DNA from: Arthrobacter globiformis
GTDB taxonomy: Bacteria; Actinomycetota; Actinomycetes; Actinomycetales; Micrococcaceae
Length of the DNA: 64,000 nt
NCBI RefSeq assembly: GCF_003261175.1
Contig: NZ_QLNP01000105.1
Coordinates: forward strand, 62,001-126,000
Direction of reading: 5' to 3'
The position numbers were made by a program, and so were the translations under genes. Positions within the stretch are counted from its first letter, which is position 1; each line of letters opens with the position of its first letter. The notes under the pieces are model-generated. The model saw only the letters and a list, made by a program, of their open reading frames with translations. It was not told the DNA's origin and searched no databases. Of the stretch, positions 26,758 to 35,189 are shown piece after piece.

Positions 26758-27359
26758 CTCACCCCCAGGCAGGTCTTGAGTCGGATCAGTCCGTCGCGGA
26801 TGCGGGACTTGATGGTCGGAATGGCCGCGTTCAGCTTTTCAGCCACTTCGCGGTAGGTGAGGCCGCCGTAGTAGGCGAGTCGAACGGATTCCTGTTGCGT
26901 CTCGGTCAGGGTCTCCAGGCAGCGCACCACGGCTTCGGCCTCCAGCCGGCTGTCCACCTCGTCCGACACTGAGTCATGGTCGATGTCCTGGCTGTTGGCG
27001 CCGTACCTGGCCTCACGGTCGCTCGCGGACTGCGAGGACCGGACCTTGTCCACGGCCCGGCGGTGCGAAATGGTCATGAGCCAGGCCAGGGGACTTCCGC
27101 TCGCCGGATCGAACTTGGCGGCGTTTTGCCAGACCTGCAGGAAGACCTCCTGCGTGGTGTCCTCGCTGAGCTCCGGGTCGATGAGCACCCGGCGCGCCAT
27201 GCCGAACACCCGCCGCGATGTCAGGCCGTAGAACTCGGCGAAGGACGCCTGGTCGCCTTGGGCAATGCGCTTTAGCAGCTGCGCCAGCTGCTGGTTAAGG
27301 TCGACGGCGGTGCCGGGCGGCGCGGTGGCGTCAAAGTTCGGCGCGTTAGGAGTTTCCAT
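26754..27359 (-). CDS. sigK: ECF RNA polymerase sigma factor SigK-like
   Basis: A protein of about 201 residues in the ECF sigma-70 group. Region 2 is visible as FAEFYGLTSRRVFGMARRVL then EDTTQEVFLQVWQNAAKFD, and region 4 as LTETQQESVRLAYYGGLTYREVAEKL followed by PTIKSRIRDGLIRLK. The open frame reaches back to 27563, but ATG 27359 (METPNAPNF) has GAGAG just upstream and gives the normal ECF length. TATGCT a few bases further up may be its -10. The overlap with the RskA-like gene supports a cognate SigK-RskA pair. Target genes cannot be read from this window. Confidence 0.9.
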   Translation of the reverse strand: METPNAPNFDATAPPGTAVDLNQQLAQLLKRIAQGDQASFAEFYGLTSRRVFGMARRVLIDPELSEDTTQEVFLQVWQNAAKFDPASGSPLAWLMTISHRRAVDKVRSSQSASDREARYGANSQDIDHDSVSDEVDSRLEAEAVVRCLETLTETQQESVRLAYYGGLTYREVAEKLNAAIPTIKSRIRDGLIRLKTCLGVR

Positions 27360-27579
27360 CACTCTCAAGCATAGGTTGCCTGCTGGCAGGCGAGGCACAC
27401 CGTTTCCAGCGGTGACAGCACCGTGCCGTGCATAACGCAGCGCCGTGTTGCCCGGCCCAAGTGCTTTCACCTGCCGCTCCTTACGCCCTGCGGATGTACG
27501 CGTCCTTTTGGATGTGCTCAGAAGGGATTCGGTGCCGCTCAGGCCTTGGATGGGTGGCCGCACGGCCGGGTTACGGTTC

Positions 27580-28047
27580 TTAAAGCTTGGCGCCGGTGAA
27601 ACCCTGCTGGCGCCAGGCCTCGTAGACGGCGATGGATGCCGCGTTCGCCAGATTCAGTGACCGCAGCGACGGCAGCATAGGCAGGCGGACCCGGGACGTG
27701 ACGTGGGGATCGCGCTTCAGATCGTCCGGCAGGCCTACGGATTCCGGGCCGAACATCAGAACATCGCCCGGCCGGTAGGCAATGTCTGTGTAGGAAACCT
27801 CGCCGTCGGACGTGAACGCGAAGACGCGCTCCGGCTGCAGTGCCGCCCAGGCGGCCTCGATGCTGGAGTGAACGGTGACCACTGCAAGGTCGTGGTAGTC
27901 CAGGCCGGCGCGGCGCAGCTTGGCATCGGAGAAGTCGAAACCCAAAGGCTCCACGAGGTGGAGTTCGGCGCCGGTGATGGCGGCGAGACGGATGGCGTTG
28001 CCCGTATTGCCGGGAATTTCGGGCGTGTGGAAGAGGATGCGGAACAC
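27580..28047 (-). CDS. trmL: tRNA (cytidine(34)-2'-O)-methyltransferase TrmL
   Basis: A 155-residue SPOUT-family methyltransferase that 2'-O-methylates the wobble base of certain leucine tRNAs. Seen: HTPEIPGNTGNAIRLAAITG near the start, LMFGPESVGLP in the middle, and the knotted SAM-binding C-terminus LPMLPSLRSLNLANAASIAVYEAWRQ. The length is that of E. coli TrmL (157). GTG start. It lies 58 bp after the J-domain gene on the same strand. Confidence 0.93.
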   Translation of the reverse strand: MFRILFHTPEIPGNTGNAIRLAAITGAELHLVEPLGFDFSDAKLRRAGLDYHDLAVVTVHSSIEAAWAALQPERVFAFTSDGEVSYTDIAYRPGDVLMFGPESVGLPDDLKRDPHVTSRVRLPMLPSLRSLNLANAASIAVYEAWRQQGFTGAKL

Positions 28048-28105
28048 GGTTCAATCCTAGCGTCGGAAAATCCGTCATTCTTCGGGCCGGACCTCAGCGC
28101 CTGGC

Positions 28106-29050
28106 TTAGTGCATGCCCCTGAGCAGCCGGGCGAGCACCTGGACATTGACCGTGTTCGGCGCAGGGCCGGAGGACAGGAAATCCTTGAGCCCGCGGGCCA
28201 GGCCGGCGGCATTGACCACCTGGACGACGTCGGAGCCGCCGCGGGAGCGGCGGTGGCGGTCGATGACGGGTTCGTGGAGGTTGCCGTCCGGGCTGTGGAC
28301 CACGGTCCACCCGGTCACGTTGAGCTCGGGAAAAATGTCCTGCATCTGCCAGACCACGTGGGCCAGCTGCGGCGGGGCGACCGACCTGCCGCCGTGATTG
28401 AGCGTGTTTCCGTCCCAGGCGTAGGCACCCTTGGGCAGGAGCATGGAGCCGATCAGCGCAAGCCGATAGCCCGAGAGCAGGGCGTGGTCAATGTGGCTGT
28501 TGTCCCCCGGGGACTGCAGCCCATTGATCAGGCGCGCCGCCGGGATCGCCGGCAGGACCTGCCTGCTGATCAGCTGTACCGTGCGCAGCTCACGCTGGAT
28601 CCGGGCTTCCGCGCCGAAGATGCCCCGCTTCCTGGGCATGCCGTGCACCTGCTGGCTGGCCAGCTCCGGCGGGAGGAGCGGAACGGCGCCCGGCGTGTCG
28701 AAGGGCGGGACGTAGACTGGGGCGTCGCCGGAGGTGTTGCGCGGCGTTCCCGGCTTGTGGATGGTCGCCGAGGCGTGGCTGCCGGCGGCCGGGGCATCGA
28801 AGTGCGCTTCGTCGCCGTCTGCGCGGCTCCGGCGCGGGCCGGCCGCGTAGGAGCGGTCATAGGCGGCCCGCCGCTGGGGATCGATGAGCGTCTCATATGC
28901 AAGGGTCACCTGCCGGAACGCCGCGGCGTCGCCTCCGTGATCGGGATGCGAAACGCGGGCCGCCTTGCGGTAGGCCACCTTGATTTCGCGCTCCGTCGCG
29001 GTCACCGCCACGCGGAGCACTTCGTAGTGGGAACTGCTGCCCTTGGTCAA
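28106..29050 (-). CDS. J-domain (DnaJ-like) protein
   Basis: A 314-residue protein. Residues 7-68 form a J-domain with the HPD motif ([17 protein letters not shown]), which stimulates DnaK-type Hsp70 ATPase. The remaining 240 residues lack the zinc-finger and C-terminal domains of true DnaJ and form an unassigned, actinobacteria-type region, so this is a specialised co-chaperone. The start is TTG, supported by AAGGA six bases upstream on the coding strand; no in-frame ATG fits. Client unknown. Confidence 0.85.
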   Translation of the reverse strand: MTKGSSSHYEVLRVAVTATEREIKVAYRKAARVSHPDHGGDAAAFRQVTLAYETLIDPQRRAAYDRSYAAGPRRSRADGDEAHFDAPAAGSHASATIHKPGTPRNTSGDAPVYVPPFDTPGAVPLLPPELASQQVHGMPRKRGIFGAEARIQRELRTVQLISRQVLPAIPAARLINGLQSPGDNSHIDHALLSGYRLALIGSMLLPKGAYAWDGNTLNHGGRSVAPPQLAHVVWQMQDIFPELNVTGWTVVHSPDGNLHEPVIDRHRRSRGGSDVVQVVNAAGLARGLKDFLSSGPAPNTVNVQVLARLLRGMH

Positions 29051-29197
29051 GCATGGTCCTTAAGTCGTTGTTGCCGGCGTGCATGCGCTGTCCGGTGTGC
29101 CAAGCATATAAGCCGGTCTTGAGGGTCTTCTGGGACAACGACCGCGGCAGGGTTGCAGGTTCCCGCCGGTGGAAACGCTAAGGGAACGCAGGGCGTC

Positions 29198-29203
29198 TAG
29201 ACT
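29198..29203 (+). promoter_or_regulatory. -10 box of a probable leaderless promoter
   Basis: TAGACT ends seven bases before the ATG at 29211, and there is no ribosome-binding site, so transcription probably starts at or beside the start codon. GGAAAC (29171-29176) lies 17 bp before CGTCT (29194-29198), also compatible with an ECF-type promoter. Confidence 0.45.
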
Positions 29204-29210
29204 TTTCGGA

Positions 29211-29906
29211 ATGGAGGTTCGGACAGGTCGCGGTGATGCCCGCCGTGTGCACGTGGTGATGGCAGCCGTCGCGGCCGCTGCCCTTCTCGGCGGCTGCAGT
29301 GTGGGTGTGCCGGATCCGGCTGCCCCGAGTGACCGGCCTGTCAGCAGCGGCCCGGGCACGCCGACTATCACCCCCGGACACGACCCCGATGCCGTGGCCG
29401 CCCGCGACATGCCGTTCTCGGCAGGGGCCACGCTGGCACACGGGGTTCCCGTCGGGCTGTCGGAGGACCTGGCCGAAGCGCCGCAATGGAAACAGGTGGT
29501 CAGTAACGCCGGTGGCGCCAGCCGCTATCAAAAATCCGACGGCTGCCATGTGGCGGCTGAGGTGCGCCAGAACCAGTGGCCCCTGGTGGCGGCTGATGAC
29601 AGGGAATCGACGGCGGCGCTGTTTGCCTATCTGGACCCCACTGTCCTGCCCGCCTATTTGAAGCCGGCATCGCTGCGGTGGGGCGGTGAGCGGGGCAAGC
29701 CGACGCCGGCCGTGGACGTACTGGTTCTGGAACGTGCCGCCAGGCCGGCAGGTCAGAAAGCCAACAGGGCCACCGCGGTGCTGGCCCGGGTTTTCGGTGA
29801 GGCAGGCTCGTCCGTTTATGTGTCGGCATCGTGCCCGACGGCGGCGGCGCTCGCCGCCGCCCGCGCAGACATTGCTCAGTGGCTGACGGTGGTTCCGCCG
29901 GGCTGA
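29211..29906 (+). CDS. Lipoprotein of unknown function
   Basis: A 231-residue protein that is not recognised. It has a lipoprotein signal peptide ending in the lipobox LLGGC (Cys about 28), then a Pro/Ser/Gly-rich linker to about residue 65 and a compact domain with two further Cys (KSDGCHV and SASCPTA) that could form a disulfide. The predicted place is the outer face of the membrane. An upstream in-frame ATG at 29169 is less likely because the 29211 start places the signal peptide correctly. Its 3' end overlaps the convergent DoxX-like gene by 31 bp. Confidence 0.75.
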   Translation: MEVRTGRGDARRVHVVMAAVAAAALLGGCSVGVPDPAAPSDRPVSSGPGTPTITPGHDPDAVAARDMPFSAGATLAHGVPVGLSEDLAEAPQWKQVVSNAGGASRYQKSDGCHVAAEVRQNQWPLVAADDRESTAALFAYLDPTVLPAYLKPASLRWGGERGKPTPAVDVLVLERAARPAGQKANRATAVLARVFGEAGSSVYVSASCPTAAALAAARADIAQWLTVVPPG

Positions 29907-30322
29907 TGAGCCGCTGGGGCGGAGGCCACCCGGTTGAGGGCCAGCGCACCCACGAACAGGCCGAAGTCGCGCAGGGCGACGTCGTAATAGGCTCCGAGGA
30001 TGAGCAGGTTCACGATGATCCCCAGGAGCCAGGCAGCCACCACGAGCGACCCGATCCGCGGCCGCGCGGCTACCAGGATTCCCGCAATTATCTCGACGAC
30101 GCCGACGGCGTACATCACCGTCTGCGCCGGCAAGTGCAAGGTATCCGGAACCATCGGTGCGAGGTAGCCGGTCCAGTCGGCCAGGAGGTTGGTGAACTTG
30201 TCCAGGCCGAACAGGATGGGCGCGACGGTGAACACGGTGCGCAGCAGCAGGAACGCCTGGCGGGCCGGATCCGCCGCGAGCGTGTGCGGGCTTGCGGAAC
30301 CCTTCAGTGCTGTGGTTTTCAT
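29876..30322 (-). CDS. DoxX-like small membrane protein
   Basis: A 148-residue protein with four hydrophobic helices (for example FLLLRTVFTVAPILFGLDKF, VMYAVGVVEIIAGILVAA, LVVAAWLLGIIVNLLILGA) resembling DoxX-family proteins, some of which take part in thiol or sulfur redox processes at the membrane. The ATG has a good ribosome-binding site (AGGGAG, 6-nt spacer). A perfect 29-bp inverted repeat lies 11 bp upstream of the start and is shared with the flavoprotein reductase, so both are probably controlled by the neighbouring regulator. Confidence 0.65.
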   Translation of the reverse strand: MKTTALKGSASPHTLAADPARQAFLLLRTVFTVAPILFGLDKFTNLLADWTGYLAPMVPDTLHLPAQTVMYAVGVVEIIAGILVAARPRIGSLVVAAWLLGIIVNLLILGAYYDVALRDFGLFVGALALNRVASAPAAHQPGGTTVSH

Positions 30323-30333
30323 GGCGAGCTCCC

Positions 30334-30362
30334 TTCTAAAAGTTGATAACTTGATTTTAGAA
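30334..30362 (-). promoter_or_regulatory. 29-bp inverted-repeat operator, site A
   Basis: TTCTAAAA (30334-30341), 13-bp spacer, TTTTAGAA (30355-30362): a perfect 8-bp inverted repeat. On the DoxX-gene strand the spacer contains TATCAA, a possible -10 box, so binding here would block transcription. The same length and ends recur at 33670-33698. Confidence 0.65.
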
Positions 30363-30372
30363 CCGCCTGTCC

Positions 30373-30401
30373 TTCTTTAGCAACGGATCTTGATTTTAGA
30401 G
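30373..30401 (+). promoter_or_regulatory. Degenerate operator, site B, overlapping the regulator's -10 box
   Basis: The right half CTTGATTTTAGA (30389-30400) is identical to the right half of site A (30350-30361). The left half, TTCTTTAG at the matching distance, is degenerate. TAGAGT (30397-30402) within it is a good -10 for the regulator gene starting at 30415, implying autoregulation. Confidence 0.55.
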
Positions 30402-30414
30402 TTACGCTGGATCC

Positions 30415-31104
30415 ATGAGCCGCCCGACTGAGAACCGCGAATCCAAGACCGCTCTTTCGTGGACCGGCCGCCTGGCAGCCCTGGCCTCGCTGGGTGACGC
30501 CAGCCGGCGGCGCCTTTTCGAGTACGTCACCGGGCAGCCGTCGGCGGTGGGGCGGGACGATGCTGCTGCTGCGCTGGGCATGCCCAGGTCCACGGCGTCC
30601 TTCCACTTGGACAGGCTGGTCCGCGACGGTTTGCTCGCCGTCGAGTTCCGCAAGCTCGGCGAAAAGGCCGGCCCGGGGTCGGGCCGTCCGGCGAAGCTGT
30701 ACCGCCCGGCGCTGGAAGAAGTGGGTGCGTCGGTACCGGACCGGAGCTACGACCTGGCCGGAGAGCTGATGGCCACCGCGATTGAATCCTCCATGGCCGG
30801 CGGCGGAGGGGTGCGCGAGGCACTGGCTGACGCGTCCTACTCCCGGGGCCGTGCCCTGAGTGGAAACGGATCCTCCCTGGATGAGGTGCTCGGGCGCATT
30901 GGCTACATGCCCGAACAGGACGCGGATGGGGGCACCGTCCTGATGAACTGTCCCTTCCACCGGCTCGCTGACGGGCACGCAGACGTGGTGTGTGCCATGA
31001 ACGGGGCGTTTTTGAGTGGCGCCGCCGCTGCCTGTGGGGTGCCGGAGGAGAAAGTGGTGGAAGACAGGACGGCAGGGCGCTGCTGCGCCAGGATCAAGCC
31101 CTGA
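30415..31104 (+). CDS. SufR-like (COG2345) winged-helix regulator with cysteine cluster
   Basis: A 229-residue protein. Residues 15-80 form an ArsR/DeoR-type winged helix (LASLGDASRRRLFEYV, then GMPRSTASFHLDRLVRDGLL). The C-terminal sensor has Cys179, Cys193, Cys207 and Cys223-224 in CPFHRLADG, VVCAMNG, AACGVPEE and GRCCARI, spaced by 13, 13 and 15 residues. SufR, the Fe-S repressor, has four Cys at nearly the same spacing (12, 13, 14), so a 4Fe-4S or other redox-sensing cofactor is plausible. It starts near-leaderless behind a -10 that overlaps its putative operator. The cysteine desulfurase gene follows after 35 bp. Confidence 0.8.
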   Translation: MSRPTENRESKTALSWTGRLAALASLGDASRRRLFEYVTGQPSAVGRDDAAAALGMPRSTASFHLDRLVRDGLLAVEFRKLGEKAGPGSGRPAKLYRPALEEVGASVPDRSYDLAGELMATAIESSMAGGGGVREALADASYSRGRALSGNGSSLDEVLGRIGYMPEQDADGGTVLMNCPFHRLADGHADVVCAMNGAFLSGAAAACGVPEEKVVEDRTAGRCCARIKP

Positions 31105-31127
31105 GGCGGCTGAAACGCGGCGGCGTC

Positions 31128-31133
31128 TAGAAT
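31128..31133 (+). promoter_or_regulatory. -10 box of a probable leaderless promoter for the cysteine desulfurase
   Basis: TAGAAT ends six bases before the GTG at 31140, with no ribosome-binding site between. The context GGCGTCTAGA also occurs before the lipoprotein gene at 29192. It allows expression apart from the upstream regulator gene. Confidence 0.5.
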
Positions 31134-31139
31134 TTAAGC

Positions 31140-32369
31140 GTGCCTGTTTACCTGGACCATGCCGCCACCACGCCCATCGCAGCCGAAGCCCTGGCTGCAC
31201 TGACGCGCGAGCTGTCCCGAACCGGGAACCCCTCGTCCCTTCATGGCTCGGGCCGCCGGGCGAGACGCTCCGTGGAGGATGCGCGGGAAACCCTTGCCGC
31301 CGCGGCAGGCGCCCATCCCTCGGAGGTCATCTTCACCTCGGGGGGCACCGAAGCGGACAATCTGGCCGTCAAGGGCCTGTACTGGTCCCGGGTGGCTGAA
31401 GACCCGCGCCGGCGGCGGATCCTGTGCTCCGCCGTCGAACACCATGCCGTGCTGGACACCGTGGAATGGCTGGAGCGCCACGAAGGGGCGGAAGTTTCCT
31501 GGCTGCCCGTCAGCCAGGAAGGCGTGCTGGACCTCGACGCGCTGCAGGCAGAACTTGCGCGTGACCCCGAGTCCATTGCCCTGGTGACGGTCATGTGGGC
31601 CAACAACGAGGTGGGCAGCATCCAGCCCGTCCATCGATTGGTGGAGCTCGCGCACGCCGCCGGCGTCCCGGTGCACTCGGACGCGGTGCAGGCGTTTGGC
31701 TCCGTTCCCGTGGATTACCGGGCCTCCGGGCTGGATGCCATGTCTATCTCAGGGCACAAGATTGGCGGACCGGTCGGCGTCGGCGCGCTCATTCTGGGGA
31801 GGTCAGTGAAGCTCACGCCGGTACAGCACGGCGGCGGCCAGGAGCGCGACGTCCGCTCGGGAACGCTGGACACGGCATCCATCGCGGCCTTCGCCGCCGC
31901 TGCTGACTCGGCCGCGAAGAACCTCGGCCCCGAGGCGGCGCGGCTTTCCGCGATGCGCGACCGGCTCATCACGGGGGTCCGTGACGCGGTTCCGGCGGCG
32001 GTGCTGCGGGGCGCGGAGGGCGACGGGCGGCTGCCCGGCAATGCCCACTTCACCTTTCCCGGGTGCGAGGGTGACTCCCTGCTGTTCCTCCTGGACCTCG
32101 CCGGCGTCGAGTCGTCCACCGGCTCCGCGTGCACGGCAGGTGTTCCGCGTCCGTCGCATGTCCTCCTTGCCATGGGCCTGGACGAGGAAACGGCGCGCGG
32201 TGCACAGCGCTTCACCCTGGGGCATCCTTCGACGGAAGCGGACGTCGACGCACTCCTCGCTGCCCTGCCCGGTGCTTATGCCCGGGCGCGGCAGGCCGGA
32301 ATGGCCGGGCATGAATCCTCCATTCAGACGGCTGCCACCGTTGCCCGGCAGGGTTCTGGCATCAACTGA
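31140..32369 (+). CDS. Cysteine desulfurase (NifS/IscS family)
   Basis: A 409-residue PLP enzyme that converts cysteine to alanine and passes the sulfur, as a persulfide, to Fe-S cluster or tRNA-thiolation partners. The N-terminus VYLDHAATTPI, the PLP-binding Lys207 in SISGHKIGGP and the catalytic Cys331 in SSTGSACTAGVPRPS are visible. In mycobacteria the matching gene (Rv3025c, iscS) lies next to mnmA; here a reductase gene is inserted between them on the opposite strand. It most likely supplies sulfur to MnmA and housekeeping Fe-S assembly. GTG start, probably leaderless. The stop is 7 bp from the convergent reductase stop. Confidence 0.92.
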   Translation: MPVYLDHAATTPIAAEALAALTRELSRTGNPSSLHGSGRRARRSVEDARETLAAAAGAHPSEVIFTSGGTEADNLAVKGLYWSRVAEDPRRRRILCSAVEHHAVLDTVEWLERHEGAEVSWLPVSQEGVLDLDALQAELARDPESIALVTVMWANNEVGSIQPVHRLVELAHAAGVPVHSDAVQAFGSVPVDYRASGLDAMSISGHKIGGPVGVGALILGRSVKLTPVQHGGGQERDVRSGTLDTASIAAFAAAADSAAKNLGPEAARLSAMRDRLITGVRDAVPAAVLRGAEGDGRLPGNAHFTFPGCEGDSLLFLLDLAGVESSTGSACTAGVPRPSHVLLAMGLDEETARGAQRFTLGHPSTEADVDALLAALPGAYARARQAGMAGHESSIQTAATVARQGSGIN

Positions 32370-32376
32370 TCCGGCA

Positions 32377-33633
32377 TCAGCTGGCTCCCGGCATCAGCTG
32401 GTCGAGCGGAACCGTCTCGTCCGCCAGCCGCTCGGCAGGCACCTCGATCCGGCCGGTGATGAGCGCCTTGATGGTCTTCTGGGCACTCGGTTTGACGGAC
32501 CTCGGCCAGTTGACGCTCATGCCGGCCACGACCCGCCCGTCCTGCTGCCAGAGCGCGACGAACTCCTTGCTGTCCAGCGAGCCGCGGATGACCGGAGCCG
32601 CCTTTGCTGCGAGGGACGGGAAGCCCGAGTACTCCATGCTGACGTCAAACTGGTCGGTGTAGAAGTAGGGGACCGTGTCCAGGGCAACGTCCTGGCCGAG
32701 CATGGCCCTGGCCGCCACCTTGCCGCCGTTGAGCGCGTTGGACCAGTGTTCGCTGCGGTGGTGCTCGCCGGTGAACGGATGCAGTGCATTGGCGGCGTCG
32801 CCGGCGGCAAAAATATCCGGGGCACTGGTGCGCAGCGAAGCGTCCGTGAGGACACCGTTGCGGACCTCCAGCCCGGCCGCGGTGGCGAGTGCCGTTTCCG
32901 GCACCACTCCAACGGCGATCACCACGATGTCCGCGGGCAGTAGTTCGCCGGTGTCGGTCAGCACGGCCGTCACCCGTCCGCTTTCTCCGGTAATTTCCTT
33001 GGCGGAAGCGGGTAGCCGGAAGCGGACTCCATGGTCCTCGTGCAGGGTACGGAAAAAGCTGCCCAGCTTCGGGCCGATCGCCGCGGCAAGCGGGATGTCC
33101 TCAAGCCCGAGCAGTGTGACCTGGTTGCCGTAGGTGCTTGCCGCCGCGGCCAGTTCCATCCCGATCCAGCCGGAACCGATGAGCACCACGTTCCGTCCGC
33201 CCGGCGACAGCTGTTCCCGCAGGCGGCGGCTGTCATCGAGCGTGCGGAAGGCGGTGACGCCGTCGAGTTCCGCGCCGTCCAGGGGCAGCGTCCGGGGGGT
33301 GGCTCCGGGTGCCAGCAGCAGTGACCCATAAGCCTGGACGGTCCCATCTGCGAAGCGGACGGTGTGGGCCGCCGGATCGACCAATGCCACAGGGTTGTCC
33401 AGCCGGAGGCTGACGTTGTTGTCCGCGTACCAGCCCTCCGGTACGACCTCGATGGCGTCCTCCCCGGCTTTGCCGAGCAGGTATTCCTTGGACAGCGGCG
33501 GCCGGAGATAGGGCGGGTGCGGCTCGGTCCCTGCGATGGTGATGTTCCCTGCATACCCTTCGGCGCGCAGGGTGCGGGCCGCTGTCGCTCCGGCCAGTCC
33601 GGCGCCCACGATGATGATGCTTTCAGGGTTCAT
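32377..33633 (-). CDS. FAD-dependent ferredoxin-reductase-type oxidoreductase
   Basis: A 418-residue pyridine nucleotide-disulfide oxidoreductase-like flavoprotein of the ferredoxin/rubredoxin/putidaredoxin reductase group. It shows an FAD motif (IIIVGAGLAGATAARTLRAEG), an NAD(P)H motif (VVLIGSGWIGMELAAAAS), a second FAD contact (DIFAAGDAAN) and a C-terminal reductase domain. It would move electrons from NAD(P)H to a ferredoxin; none is encoded nearby. The 29-bp inverted repeat 37 bp upstream matches site A before the DoxX-like gene, so regulation by the SufR-like protein is predicted. Confidence 0.88.
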   Translation of the reverse strand: MNPESIIIVGAGLAGATAARTLRAEGYAGNITIAGTEPHPPYLRPPLSKEYLLGKAGEDAIEVVPEGWYADNNVSLRLDNPVALVDPAAHTVRFADGTVQAYGSLLLAPGATPRTLPLDGAELDGVTAFRTLDDSRRLREQLSPGGRNVVLIGSGWIGMELAAAASTYGNQVTLLGLEDIPLAAAIGPKLGSFFRTLHEDHGVRFRLPASAKEITGESGRVTAVLTDTGELLPADIVVIAVGVVPETALATAAGLEVRNGVLTDASLRTSAPDIFAAGDAANALHPFTGEHHRSEHWSNALNGGKVAARAMLGQDVALDTVPYFYTDQFDVSMEYSGFPSLAAKAAPVIRGSLDSKEFVALWQQDGRVVAGMSVNWPRSVKPSAQKTIKALITGRIEVPAERLADETVPLDQLMPGAS

Positions 33634-33669
33634 GGCTACTCGATTCGCCCGGCAGGCCAGTAGCCCGCG

Positions 33670-33698
33670 TTCTAAAAATGATACTCGTGACTTTAGAA
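33670..33698 (-). promoter_or_regulatory. 29-bp inverted-repeat operator, site C
   Basis: TTCTAAA (33670-33676) and TTTAGAA (33692-33698) match site A at 30334-30362 in length and at both ends. On the reductase strand the centre contains TATCAT, a possible -10 box. It lies 37 bp before the reductase ATG and about 100 bp before mnmA. Confidence 0.62.
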
Positions 33699-33802
33699 GC
33701 GCGGGCCGGAACCGTCAAGGAAATTTAGGCCCTGATTCCGGCAGCAAGTAGAATAGTTCGGCAACCCGTGCGTCATGGGTCCACATCCAACAGAAAGCCA
33801 TA

Positions 33803-34942
33803 ATGCGAGTTCTAGCAGCCATGAGCGGCGGAGTTGACTCCGCCGTTGCCGCCGCCCGCGCCGTCGAAGCGGGGCACGACGTCGTTGGCGTTCACCTCGC
33901 GCTGTCGAGGATGCCGGGTACCCTGCGCACCGGCAGCAGGGGCTGCTGCACGATTGAGGATTCGCGCGATGCCTGGCGGGCATGCGACGTCCTGGGGATT
34001 CCCTACTACGTGTGGGACTTCTCTGAGCGGTTCAAGGAGGATGTGGTCCAGGACTTCATCGACGAGTACGCCGCCGGCCGCACCCCCAACCCCTGCATGC
34101 GCTGCAACGAGCGCATCAAGTTTGCGGCCCTGCTCGAAAAGGCGATCGCCCTCGGGTTCGACGCCGTGTGCACGGGCCACTACGCCAAGGTCATAGAGGA
34201 CGCAGACGGAAACCGCGAGCTGCACCGTGCCGCCGACTGGGCGAAGGACCAGAGCTACGTCCTGGGCGTGCTCACCCATGAGCAGCTGAAGCATTCCATG
34301 TTCCCCCTCGCGGACACACCTTCGAAGGCGGAGGTGCGCGCGGAGGCCGAGCGGCGCGGACTGTCAGTGGCCAACAAGCCGGACAGCCACGACATCTGCT
34401 TCATCCCGGACGGTGACACCGCAGGGTGGCTCGCGGAAAAGATCGACATGACCACCGGCGACATCGTGGACGAGACCGGCGCCAAGGTGGGCGAACACCC
34501 CGGAGCGAACGCGTTCACCGTCGGGCAGCGGCGGGGGCTGAAGCTTGGCCGGCCCGCCTCTGACGGCAAGCCGCGGTTCGTGCTGGAGATCCGGCCGAAG
34601 GAAAACAAGGTGGTGGTAGGGCCCGAGGCCCTGCTGGCCATCGACGAAATCCGCGGCATCAAGGTTTCGTGGGCCGGCCTGCCCATCGGCGAGGTTGATT
34701 CCGGAGCCGACTTTGACTGCCATGCGCAGGTGCGCGCGCACGGCGACCCCGTTCCTGCCATTGCGCGCATTGAGCGGGTTGCCGACGACGCCGGGATTGA
34801 GCGGGACAGCCTCGTGGTGACCCTGACCGATCCGCTGCGCGGTGTTTCGCCGGGCCAGACCGTGGTGCTCTACCAGGGCAGCAGGGTCCTCGGCCAGGCG
34901 ACCATCGACGCTGCGCGGTCCCTGCAGCGGGCACAACTTTGA
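33803..34942 (+). CDS. mnmA: tRNA-specific 2-thiouridylase MnmA
   Basis: A 379-residue enzyme that adenylates and thiolates uridine 34 of Glu, Gln and Lys tRNAs using sulfur relayed from a cysteine desulfurase. The PP-loop [15 protein letters not shown] is at the N-terminus. The catalytic cysteines are Cys98 in NPCMRCNE and Cys199 in DICFIPD, and GHYAKV is family-typical. TAGAAT at 33749-33754 is a possible -10, giving a 40-nt leader. The cysteine desulfurase 1.4 kb upstream is the likely donor. A perfect palindromic terminator follows. Confidence 0.96.
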   Translation: MRVLAAMSGGVDSAVAAARAVEAGHDVVGVHLALSRMPGTLRTGSRGCCTIEDSRDAWRACDVLGIPYYVWDFSERFKEDVVQDFIDEYAAGRTPNPCMRCNERIKFAALLEKAIALGFDAVCTGHYAKVIEDADGNRELHRAADWAKDQSYVLGVLTHEQLKHSMFPLADTPSKAEVRAEAERRGLSVANKPDSHDICFIPDGDTAGWLAEKIDMTTGDIVDETGAKVGEHPGANAFTVGQRRGLKLGRPASDGKPRFVLEIRPKENKVVVGPEALLAIDEIRGIKVSWAGLPIGEVDSGADFDCHAQVRAHGDPVPAIARIERVADDAGIERDSLVVTLTDPLRGVSPGQTVVLYQGSRVLGQATIDAARSLQRAQL

Positions 34943-34967
34943 CCGTGCTCCGGTCTCCGGAGTGACA

Positions 34968-34998
34968 ACGGCCGGCGGAATTCCGCCGGCCGTTTTTT
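34968..34998 (+). terminator. Rho-independent terminator after mnmA
   Basis: ACGGCCGGCGGAA (34968-34980) is followed directly by its exact complement (34981-34993), then a run of six T. The effective loop is the central AATT. Confidence 0.92.
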
Positions 34999-35189
34999 GT
35001 TGCCATTTCCCGGTTTCCGACCGTTCGGTCAGCCGACCGCAGTTCGTTCTGGTAAATTTTGTGTCTCAACTCACACGATGCAATGTTTCACCGGGCAACC
35101 TTCTGGTTGAATCAGAGGCATCAGCGGGCTGCCCGCACACGAGTCAGTTCGGGCACCCCGCGCGTACTCATCGAACAGAAAGTTCACAG

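Noticed and set aside
32359-32400. Three GGCATCA(A/G)CTG units at the desulfurase/reductase junction
   Set aside because: They straddle the two coding ends (only 7 bp are intergenic) and look like chance repetition of codons.
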